A stretch of DNA of 13,144 nucleotides, taken from RGIG250 sp964540025. Its GTDB lineage: Bacteria; Bacillota; Negativicutes; Selenomonadales; Selenomonadaceae. Under the pieces are notes generated by a model, which searched no databases, was not told the DNA's origin, and saw only the letters and a program-made list of their open reading frames with translations. Shown here piece after piece: positions 7,696 to 13,144 of this stretch. Positions within the stretch are counted from its first letter, which is position 1; each line of letters starts with the position of its first letter. The position numbers were made by a program, and so were the translations under genes. The stretch is from positions 1 through 13,144 of the forward strand of contig CAZIKQ010000047.1 in NCBI GenBank assembly GCA_964540025.1, given 5' to 3'.

Positions 7696-7885
7696 TTTGG
7701 CGGTTATGAGAAATCCCCAATCCATTTGCGGATCGGGGACCAAAGCCTTCATACTAACCGGGAGATTTCCTGCAAAGGCAGGGCCATCCAATCCCGGTAC
7801 AGCCTAATAAGCCGGACAATACATTACAGCGGTCTTCGACCGCCAAACGCTAACGCAAGGCAATTCCTTCGGAATTTCCTCGAAC
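7659..7885 (-). ncRNA. Structured non-coding RNA or attenuating leader, class not assigned
   Basis: About 225 bases between a perfect promoter and a terminator-like hairpin, with no convincing ORF. Long-range pairing joins the two ends: P1, 7871-7881 with 7663-7670 (8 pairs, bulged AAA); P2, 7856-7860 with 7676-7680 (CCTTG/CAAGG); P3, 7839-7847 with 7696-7704 (9 perfect pairs, TTTGGCGGT/ACCGCCAAA). Inside are two hairpins: 7792-7798 with 7757-7763 (7 pairs, containing CCTGC/GCAGG), and 7730-7738 with 7715-7723 (9 pairs). The last includes a G-U pair that would be A-C on the other strand, which supports minus-strand transcription. The rod with an asymmetric bubble between P2 and P3 recalls 6S RNA, but no 6S, SRP, RNase P, tmRNA or known riboswitch consensus was recognised. 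Position just upstream of the LCP gene also fits a cis-acting leader. Existence is fairly well supported; identity is not. Confidence 0.6.
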
Positions 7886-7891
7886 AACTGC

Positions 7892-7920
7892 ATTATAGTT
7901 TTGCCATGGAGGTTTGTCAA
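7892..7920 (-). promoter_or_regulatory. Perfect consensus sigma-70 promoter reading left
   Basis: On the minus strand TTGACA (7920-7915), a 17-base spacer (7914-7898) and TATAAT (7897-7892) match the consensus at all 12 positions with optimal spacing. The start point is expected near 7885. Such promoters are typical of abundant stable RNAs. It drives the structured RNA and, if transcription reads through, the LCP and ABC-F genes. Confidence 0.85.
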
Positions 7921-7933
7921 TTCATTTGAAAAT

Positions 7934-7985
7934 AAGTCCTTAGACGGGGAACATCAGGGATATTTTCCCCGGCAAAGGACTTTTT
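7934..7985. terminator. Long two-part hairpin between divergent promoters, possibly a bidirectional terminator
   Basis: AAGTCCTT (7934-7941) pairs with AAGGACTT (7975-7982), and inside it CGGGGAA (7945-7951) pairs with TTCCCCG (7965-7971). That is 15 perfect pairs separated by a 3x3 internal loop. The plus strand continues into TTTTTCTC and the minus strand into ATTTTC, so either direction could terminate. It lies between the leftward promoter (7892-7920) and the rightward one (8009-8036), where no transcript is expected to end. A role as insulator or protein-binding site is equally possible. Confidence 0.45.
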
Positions 7986-8008
7986 CTCATCAATATACTG
8001 CGTGGGTG

Positions 8009-8036
8009 TTGAAAATTTGGCCGTTTAGGCTATAAT
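8009..8036 (+). promoter_or_regulatory. Sigma-70 promoter of the histidine kinase gene
   Basis: TTGAAA (8009-8014), a 16-base spacer and a perfect TATAAT (8031-8036). The expected start near 8043 gives a 5' leader of about 58 bases before the ATG at 8101. Confidence 0.75.
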
Positions 8037-8100
8037 AAACCTGATTTGTTTGTAAAATATATCTGATGATGGCGGTTAGAGTCATGGAAACGAGGAAATC

Positions 8101-9378
8101 ATGGCCGATATGAAGAGCGTGAATCCGGAGCCGGTACCGGCAGAGGAGGGCAAGCCCAGCGTCAAGATGCTGAACGATGTCCTGAAAAATACGGTCAGGA
8201 CGATAGAAGAAAGCAAGGGCCAGATATATGAGATTTACGAGGCGGCCCGGCGGGAAGTAGAAAACGCGCGGGCGGAGCTGGAGGAGATACGCCAGCGGAC
8301 GGTCGTGACCATAGAGATGGTGGATCAGCTGGAAAAGGCGGAGCAGCTGGAAAAGCAGAATCTGGTTCAGGTCTCTTCCAACTTCCGCAATTACAGCGAA
8401 GATAAAATAAAGTCTACCTATGAGGCGGTAAAGGAAATTCAGGTGCGCCTGGGGGTCGCCCGGGAGGAGGAACGGCAGCTGCGCCGCAAGCGGGACGACT
8501 GCGAGCTCCGCCTCTACCATATGCAGAAGACCGTAATCGGCGCGGAACAGATGGCTATGAGGATTTCCTCGGTGCTGGGCTATCTGTCCTCCCAGATATC
8601 CGAGGTGGTGGCCCAAATGGAGAAGGCCTCCAGCAGCCGGTTCCTGTCGGCGCTCATCATCAAGGCGCAGGAGGATGAACGCTATCGGGTGTCCCGGGAG
8701 ATTCACGACGGCCCGGCCCAGGATGTGGCCAATCTCCTGTTTCAGGCATCCATCTGCGAACGGCTGGTTACCGTTGACCCGGAGGAGGCCAGAGCGGGTA
8801 TCCAGGAGCTTCGCCGCCAGCTGCGGGGCTGTCTGGGGGATATCCGTCAGATAATCTTCGATATGCGGCCCATGTCCCTGGACGATTTGGGACTGGTGGC
8901 GGCTGTTCGTCAGCTGGCAGTCAGGCTGGAGGAGCGGCAGACCATGAAGGTGGATGTCTCGGTAGAGGGCAGCGAGATTTCCCTGCCCAGCCATGTCAAT
9001 ACGGGAATATTCCGCATCATTCAGGAAGCCCTGAACAATGTGGACCGCCATAGCGGCAAAAAAGAGGCTCAGGTTCGGATGCTCTTCACGGGGACGGCCG
9101 TCTCCGTCCTGATAGAGGATCAGGGCAGCGGCTTTGATCTGGAAGCCGTTGAGGAGCAGATGAAGGCCAGCGAGGGACGGGGCAGCTTCGGCATTATGGG
9201 AATGCGGGAGCGGGCGGATATCATCGGCGCCCAGCTGTCCATCGCCAGCACCCCGGGCCGGGGCAGCCGGGTGCATCTGCGGCTGCCTATCAAGGCAGAG
9301 GAAGAGGGAAATTATTCCCCGGAAAAAGCCAGAGAGGCGAAGGCGAACCGGGAAAAAGCAGAAGCCGTGAAGGAATGA
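8101..9378 (+). CDS. DegS-like cytosolic sensor histidine kinase (HisKA_3 / HATPase_c)
   Basis: Two-component sensor kinase of the NarL/DegU-partner class. Residues 1-25 are polar and no membrane helix is visible, so the protein is cytosolic, as DegS is. Residues about 25-190 are highly charged and helical, reading as a long coiled-coil sensory region. The dimerisation/phosphoacceptor domain holds EDERYRVSREIHDGPAQ with the phosphorylated His202. The ATPase domain has the N box QEALNN (308-313), G1 DQGSG (340-344) and G2 FGIMGMRER (363-371). A Lys/Glu/Ala-rich tail (about 400-425) follows. All catalytic elements are present; 425 residues is somewhat longer than B. subtilis DegS. The ATG at 8101 has a modest GAGGA ribosome-binding site. 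No response regulator gene is next to it, which is unusual for this class, so the partner must lie elsewhere. Confidence 0.9.
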   Translation: MADMKSVNPEPVPAEEGKPSVKMLNDVLKNTVRTIEESKGQIYEIYEAARREVENARAELEEIRQRTVVTIEMVDQLEKAEQLEKQNLVQVSSNFRNYSEDKIKSTYEAVKEIQVRLGVAREEERQLRRKRDDCELRLYHMQKTVIGAEQMAMRISSVLGYLSSQISEVVAQMEKASSSRFLSALIIKAQEDERYRVSREIHDGPAQDVANLLFQASICERLVTVDPEEARAGIQELRRQLRGCLGDIRQIIFDMRPMSLDDLGLVAAVRQLAVRLEERQTMKVDVSVEGSEISLPSHVNTGIFRIIQEALNNVDRHSGKKEAQVRMLFTGTAVSVLIEDQGSGFDLEAVEEQMKASEGRGSFGIMGMRERADIIGAQLSIASTPGRGSRVHLRLPIKAEEEGNYSPEKAREAKANREKAEAVKE

Positions 9379-9451
9379 TAGGAAAGCGTGGAATGAATCA
9401 TATCGAGGTTTGTTCCGCGCTTGTTTTTTATTTTGACAGTAAGGTGATAGC

Positions 9452-10111
9452 ATGCCGATATACAATCCGCCTCTGGAGGAAATCGATCAGGGGGAAGTCC
9501 GCCGTTACGCGGGGCTCCGGCAAAAGCCCTTTGACCAGCGGCTCATTCAGGAGGCCTGCGATGAGGCCCGGCTGCTGGCGGTCCCCCGGGGAAATTATGA
9601 AATATATGAATACGACTGCTTTACGGGAATAGTAGCCGGGTCCGGCCCCGGGCTGGAGGGGAAAAGTATCCGGCATCACCTTGAGGGCTGCAGCCGGATA
9701 GCGGTGATGACGGCCACCGCCGGCGGGGCGGTGGAGCAGGCGGTGACGGACAGCTTCGCCGCCGGACGGTATGCCTATTCATTGCTGCTGGATGCGGCCG
9801 GGACCCAGGCGGTGGAGCAGATCGCCGATGAAGTGGAGCGGGAAATCGGCCGGCTGGCCGGGAGGATGGGCCTGATCCCCCGCTGGCGCTTTTCCCCGGG
9901 CTATGGCGACTGGCCCCTGACGGCCCAGCGGGAAATCGCCTCCCTAGCCGGGTGCGGCAGGATCGGGATTGTCCTGACGGAAAGCCTGATGCTCCAGCCG
10001 AGAAAATCCATTACGGCAGTGGTAGGGCTGGGCTCCCGGGCAGAAGGCGGCGAAAAAAGTCATAACTGCGATGCCTGCAATAAGCGAGACTGTCCCTCTC
10101 GACGGAGCTGA
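9452..10111 (+). CDS. B12-dependent methionine synthase activation-domain protein (stand-alone)
   Basis: Free-standing version of the AdoMet-binding activation domain of MetH, which helps re-methylate oxidised cob(II)alamin on methionine synthase with S-adenosylmethionine and an electron donor. In many anaerobic Firmicutes this domain is absent from MetH and encoded separately. Visible support: VMTATAGGAVEQ (85-96); the AdoMet loop RFSPGYGDWPL (146-156), matching the RxxPGY motif with R146, G150 and Y151; ESLMLQPRKSITAVVG (177-192); and a C-terminal CxxCxxxxC cluster (C206, C209, C214), common in the stand-alone form and possibly a metal or Fe-S site. The length of 219 residues is usual. The ATG at 9452 follows TAAGGTGA. 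It starts 73 bases after the kinase gene with no terminator seen between, so co-transcription is likely. Confidence 0.88.
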   Translation: MPIYNPPLEEIDQGEVRRYAGLRQKPFDQRLIQEACDEARLLAVPRGNYEIYEYDCFTGIVAGSGPGLEGKSIRHHLEGCSRIAVMTATAGGAVEQAVTDSFAAGRYAYSLLLDAAGTQAVEQIADEVEREIGRLAGRMGLIPRWRFSPGYGDWPLTAQREIASLAGCGRIGIVLTESLMLQPRKSITAVVGLGSRAEGGEKSHNCDACNKRDCPSRRS

Positions 10112-10157
10112 CGGAGCTCTTGAAGGGCAGCTTCTCCGGCAGATTTATTTTAATACC

Positions 10158-10218
10158 TATTATAATGCAGTCATTCAGGGAAGCGCCTTGCAATTTCCCA
10201 AATGGCTGCATTATAATA
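10158..10218 (+). repeat. 61-base near-palindrome (18-pair inverted repeat)
   Basis: The arm at 10158-10175 pairs with 10201-10218 at all 18 positions, with a single G-U wobble (T10171-G10205) that favours the plus-strand RNA. The loop holds a further 5-pair stem, GGGAA (10178-10182) with TTCCC (10195-10199). It lies 47 bases after the methionine-synthase activation gene. No T-run directly follows. It could be a processing or transcript-stability element, a small mobile repeat (MITE-like) or an operator. Confidence 0.75.
10188..10217 (+). promoter_or_regulatory. Possible promoter of the AEC transporter gene
   Basis: TTGCAA (10188-10193), an 18-base spacer and a perfect TATAAT (10212-10217) embedded in the right half of the 61-base palindrome. 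Transcription would start near 10224, giving a leader of about 190 bases. Because the -10 box lies within the inverted repeat, hairpin extrusion or a dimeric repressor could affect it. The -35 box matches only 4 of 6 positions. Confidence 0.4.
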
Positions 10219-10275
10219 AATTGATTTGTTGTAGCTTTTTCCCGGAGAAACCGGAACGGGAGGGAGGATGGCTGC

Positions 10276-10377
10276 ATGAGATTACAGGCAGCAGGAGGAT
10301 CTCGTCCCGGTCATTTCAAGCTCAGGGAAAAGAAATATTCCGCCGGAGGGTATGGCAGGATCCCGGGGCGGAAATAA
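10276..10377 (+). CDS. Possible small ORF / leader peptide (33 codons) upstream of the AEC gene
   Basis: ATG at 10276 follows GGAGG (10263-10267) with an 8-base spacing and runs to TAA at 10375-10377. The product would be a small, very basic peptide rich in Gly, Arg and Lys (it begins MRLQAAGGSRPGHF and contains REKKYSAGGYGR). It matches no family I know. It fills much of the 301-base gap before the AEC gene and overlaps a hairpin (10338-10344 with 10367-10373). It could be a genuine small protein, a regulatory leader ORF or chance; the ribosome-binding site is the only direct support. Confidence 0.3.
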   Translation: MRLQAAGGSRPGHFKLREKKYSAGGYGRIPGRK

Positions 10378-10412
10378 TTATTGCGGACAATTCACCTGTA
10401 AGGGGGGATATT

Positions 10413-11360
10413 TTGATAAGCGCTGAACAATTTTGGGTGGCGGCGGGAGCCGTTATCCCCCTGTTTATTCTCATGTTTGTGGGTTTGCTTATCCGCCGTT
10501 TCCAGCTGCTTACGGACAAGGAAACCGCCCGGGTGAACGGGATGGTCTTCAAGACCTTCTTCTCGGTAATGATGTTTTATAATATCTATACCACCAACAT
10601 CCGGGAGACATTGCACCCTGCCCTCATTCTGTTTGCGGCAGGGGCCGTGGCGGTGGTTTACGGGCTGGCTTTCTGGCTGGTCTGCCGGACCGTGCCGGGG
10701 CCAAAGCAGCGGGGAGCGATGATCCAGGCGGTCTACCGCTCCAATTTCGTGCTGATGGGAATCCCGCTGGCCGGAAATATCTTCGGCGAGGAGAATATTG
10801 CCATGACCAGCATGATGATTGCCGTCATCATTCCCATTTACAATGTGCTGGCCGTATTTACGCTGGAAACGTTTCGGGGCGGAGCCTTCAGCCTGCTCCA
10901 TGTGCTGGGCGGCGTTCTCAGGAATCCCATGATCGTTGGGGCCGTCGTGGGACTGATTTTCCTTCTGCTGGGCATAAAGCTGCCAAAGCCCCTGCTGAAG
11001 CCTCTTGGACAAATGGCCGCCATGACCAGTCCTCTGGCCCTGATCATTCTTGGAGCTTCCTTCCGCTTCTCCTCGGTCCGGGAGAATCCCCGCTATCTCG
11101 TAGCGGTGGTGCTGTCCCGCCTGATCATTGTTCCGGCGGCTGTATTTGCCGCGGCCATTTATCTGGGTTTCAGAGGGCAGGAAATTGTCACCCTGCTGGC
11201 GATATTCGGCACGCCCTGCGCCGTGGCCAGCTTTTCCATGGCCCAGATTATGGACAGTGATGCGGATTTGGCGGGAAACTGCGTCGTCTTTACCTCGGCC
11301 TTTTCCTGTGTGACGATGTTTGGCTGGCTGCTGTTTTTTGCGGCCGGCGGTTATCTTTGA
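10413..11360 (+). CDS. AEC (auxin efflux carrier) family transporter
   Basis: Permease of the AEC family, a secondary carrier; characterised bacterial members move malate, malonate or other organic acids. The protein is 315 residues, the usual length, with about ten hydrophobic helices in two halves. Family marks are RRFQLL after the first helix, RSNFVLMGIPLAGNIFGE in the middle, and GTPCAVASFSMAQIMDSD near the end. The frame is open upstream as far as 10071, but the best start is TTG at 10413: it follows AAGGGGGGAT (10400-10409) and puts the first helix (WVAAGAVIPLFILMFVGLLI) right at the N-terminus, as in homologues. The upstream extension resembles no family member. The EAL-domain gene follows closely. 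The substrate is unknown. Confidence 0.88.
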   Translation: MISAEQFWVAAGAVIPLFILMFVGLLIRRFQLLTDKETARVNGMVFKTFFSVMMFYNIYTTNIRETLHPALILFAAGAVAVVYGLAFWLVCRTVPGPKQRGAMIQAVYRSNFVLMGIPLAGNIFGEENIAMTSMMIAVIIPIYNVLAVFTLETFRGGAFSLLHVLGGVLRNPMIVGAVVGLIFLLLGIKLPKPLLKPLGQMAAMTSPLALIILGASFRFSSVRENPRYLVAVVLSRLIIVPAAVFAAAIYLGFRGQEIVTLLAIFGTPCAVASFSMAQIMDSDADLAGNCVVFTSAFSCVTMFGWLLFFAAGGYL

Positions 11361-11383
11361 TATATTTTCCGGAGGCGATGAAA

Positions 11384-13036
11384 ATGTTGAAAAACCGGCA
11401 GACTGACCGGGATATGTATTCCCCCAAAAATCCCTGCGCAAGCCTTGTCCAGCTCCTGGTTAAAGGACTGTTTTTGCTGCTTGCCGCCGGTTTTTTGGCT
11501 TTTTCGACAGGGGCGGTATCCTCTGAGGCTGCGGGAGAAAGACCGGGAGAAGCAGGCAGCGCCCGTAATATGGCCGGGGATCTGCAGCTGACCACCGGCT
11601 ACCGGGAGTCGCTGAAGGACAGGAATACCATCGTGTGGCTCGGGGCCGTTGCCCTGCTGGTTCTCTGCGGGACAGGGGCTTATGCCTACCGCTGTTACCG
11701 GCAGCGGGAGTACCTGCGGATCGACCCCCTTACCGGCTATCACAACCGCCGCTGGCTGGAGGAGGTCATGCCCGGGGAGTACCGGACCACCTTGGAGGAG
11801 GCCTTCCGGGAGGATCAGCTGTTCATTCTTACCATCGGCGTGACCCGGATCCGCTCCATCCTGGAAACCGTCGGCCGGCAGGCGATTGCCGATAAGCTGA
11901 AGGAAATCCTTGAGACCACGATGCGGGAGGTCCGCTGGGCAAAGCTGGGGGTGACCTCCTCGGCGGTGGGCCAGATTTTTGTGGTCTGCTGCTTTGAGGA
12001 CAAGACGGAAATCCTCAGGGAAATCTCGAAGATCATTCACCGCCATGATCACATGGAGATCGCCTACGGAACGGTTCATCCTGCCTTAAAGGCCGGTATC
12101 GCCCCCGTCGATAATTCCCTGAGCTTTCCGGAGGCGGTGTCCGAGGGGATGATCAAAGCGACTGCCGCCTACAATACAGCTTTTTCCGGCAACGAAACCA
12201 TTTCCGTCTACGAGGGTAATTACAGCCGCCAGTCAGTTCTTCAGTCAAAAATCGAGGCGGTTATGGAGAAGGCCCTGGAGAAGAAGGAGTATATTGTCTT
12301 CTACCAGCCGAAATACGAGCTGGCCACGGGCCGGATCGTGGGAGCCGAATCCCTCGTCCGCTGGCAGAGCGAGGAGCTGGGCTTTCTGAATCCCGGCAGC
12401 TTTATCGACCTCTTTGAGAAAAACGGATTTATCCTCCCCCTTGACTACTATATGCTGGAAATGGTGATGACGTACCAGCGGAGACGGCTTGATCTCGGTC
12501 TGGCCACCGTCCCTGTCAGCGTGAATCAGTCGAGGCATCACCTTACCGAGCCGGGCTATCTCGACAAAATGCGGGAGCTGGCCCAAAAATACCGGCTGCC
12601 TGACGGGGCGGTGGAGCTGGAGCTCACGGAGGCTGTCTTCGGTTCCTTCGATCAGCTGAAATATCAGAAAAATGCCATCGACGACTTCAAAAAGCTCCGG
12701 GAGCTGGGCTTCGCTTTTTCCATCGACGGCTTCGGCTCAGGCTATTCTTCCTTCCGTCTGTTGTCCCAGCTGCCATTTAGCTCCATAAAAATTGATAAAT
12801 CCCTGTTGCGGGATGCCGAGACCAGCAGTCAGATGCAGGTGGTAATAGCCGGGATCGTGGATATGGGGGAAAAACTGGACATGGCGGTGCTCTGCGAGGG
12901 CATTGAAACCGTCAGCCAGGAGCAGCTGCTGATAAAGCTGGGCTGTAAATACGGCCAGGGCTATCTCAACGGCCGTCCCATGCCGGAGAATGAGTTTGAC
13001 GAGCTGCTGGCGCACAAGCTGGGCGGCCAGCCGTGA
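11384..13036 (+). CDS. Membrane-bound degenerate GGDEF / EAL domain protein (c-di-GMP phosphodiesterase type)
   Basis: Signalling protein expected to hydrolyse or sense c-di-GMP at the membrane. Start ATG 11384 has GGAGG (11371-11375) 8 bases ahead; the in-frame ATG at 11378 is too close to it. Two hydrophobic helices (about 16-36 and 77-98) flank a short outer loop. The GGDEF-like domain begins at IDPLTGYHNRRWLEE (113-127), but the active-site loop reads VGQIF (195-199), so it cannot be a cyclase. The EAL domain (about 285-545) has ESL (322-324) in place of EAL, N381, E413 and E416 in ELELTE, K469, E505 and Q525. The DDFG motif reads DGFG (D448, G449), so one Asp that normally helps hold the catalytic metals is missing. 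Whether it is active or only a c-di-GMP receptor is open. The gene starts 23 bases after the AEC gene, likely in the same operon. Confidence 0.9.
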   Translation: MLKNRQTDRDMYSPKNPCASLVQLLVKGLFLLLAAGFLAFSTGAVSSEAAGERPGEAGSARNMAGDLQLTTGYRESLKDRNTIVWLGAVALLVLCGTGAYAYRCYRQREYLRIDPLTGYHNRRWLEEVMPGEYRTTLEEAFREDQLFILTIGVTRIRSILETVGRQAIADKLKEILETTMREVRWAKLGVTSSAVGQIFVVCCFEDKTEILREISKIIHRHDHMEIAYGTVHPALKAGIAPVDNSLSFPEAVSEGMIKATAAYNTAFSGNETISVYEGNYSRQSVLQSKIEAVMEKALEKKEYIVFYQPKYELATGRIVGAESLVRWQSEELGFLNPGSFIDLFEKNGFILPLDYYMLEMVMTYQRRRLDLGLATVPVSVNQSRHHLTEPGYLDKMRELAQKYRLPDGAVELELTEAVFGSFDQLKYQKNAIDDFKKLRELGFAFSIDGFGSGYSSFRLLSQLPFSSIKIDKSLLRDAETSSQMQVVIAGIVDMGEKLDMAVLCEGIETVSQEQLLIKLGCKYGQGYLNGRPMPENEFDELLAHKLGGQP

Positions 13037-13095
13037 GACCGGGGCAGCAGGTGGCGGGCGGGGTTGATAACAGGGCGGGGGCTGATTTATTTCAC

Positions 13096-13144
13096 CCCTC
13101 AGGCGGCTTCGCCGCCAGCTCCTACAAACTACTAAGCTCTGCCA
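13096..13144 (+). repeat. Short hairpin repeat of the CCCCTCA-stem-TTC-stem-AGCTCC type (cut by window end)
   Basis: CCCCTCA is followed by a perfect 6-pair hairpin, GGCGGC (13102-13107), loop TTC, GCCGCC (13111-13116), then AGCTCC. From memory, similar CCCTCA-hairpin-AGCTCC units with a TTC loop are scattered between genes in many gut Firmicutes; only one copy lies in this window. It could also act as a terminator-like structure behind the EAL gene, although no T-run follows. The remaining sequence from 13037 on shows no gene. Confidence 0.45.

Noticed and set aside
7678..7929. 83-codon plus-strand ORF over the structured RNA
   Set aside because: No ribosome-binding site, no recognisable motif, and it overlaps the promoter and stems of the minus-strand RNA.
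7990..9465. 491-codon open frame on the minus strand
   Set aside because: Antisense to the histidine kinase, which has all its catalytic boxes; the minus-strand translation shows no family motif.
10071..10412. Upstream extension of the AEC reading frame to ATG 10071
   Set aside because: It would overlap the MetH activation gene, contains the 61-base palindrome, and adds 114 residues absent from AEC proteins. TTG 10413 has a good ribosome-binding site.
1..13144. CRISPR arrays, tRNA/rRNA genes, transposases, phage genes
   Set aside because: Looked for regularly spaced repeats, tRNA-like T-loop patterns and recombinase or phage motifs; none was found.

Overview
The window looks like chromosomal DNA of an anaerobic Firmicute, most likely a diderm one (Negativicutes: Selenomonas, Acidaminococcus and relatives). 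This placement is an inference. It rests on a stand-alone MetH-activation protein, a DegS-like kinase, an LCP cell-wall enzyme and an ABC-F ATPase (all common in Firmicutes), together with an EptA/CptA-type phosphoethanolamine transferase, which would suit a cell with an outer membrane. Base composition is mosaic. A sample 60 bases at 8881 has 39 G/C, one at 661 (MATE gene) has 23, and one at 2461 (transferase) has 19.

Left part (1-3995): a MATE efflux transporter cut off by the window edge; a GC-rich CYTH/triphosphate-tunnel protein; then, 7 bases later, an AT-rich phosphoethanolamine transferase split into a membrane half and a catalytic half by a one-base frame change. The frame change falls exactly on an A AAA AAG heptamer, the classic -1 slippery sequence. 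A strong hairpin at 3877-3912 ends the leftward transcript that follows.

Middle, minus strand (3996-7622): an LCP (LytR-CpsA-Psr) phosphotransferase followed by an ABC-F ATPase, probably co-transcribed. The 478-base gap in front of them is not empty. It holds a perfect consensus sigma-70 promoter (TTGACA, 17 bases, TATAAT) reading left, about 225 bases of strongly self-complementary sequence, and a terminator-like hairpin with a T-run just before the LCP ribosome-binding site. I read this as a structured non-coding RNA or attenuating leader of unassigned class. A second large hairpin lies between it and a divergent promoter.

Right part, plus strand (8009-13144): a sigma-70 promoter drives a soluble DegS-like histidine kinase, followed by a corrinoid methionine-synthase reactivation protein. 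A 301-base gap then carries a 61-base near-palindrome, an overlapping promoter and a possible 33-codon ORF. Next come an AEC-family permease with a TTG start and a membrane protein with a degenerate GGDEF domain and a largely intact EAL domain (c-di-GMP phosphodiesterase type). The window ends in a short hairpin repeat. No tRNA, rRNA, CRISPR array, transposase or phage gene was seen.

The places most worth a second look are the structured RNA at about 7659-7885, the frameshift at 2744-2750 and the leader of the AEC gene at 10112-10412.
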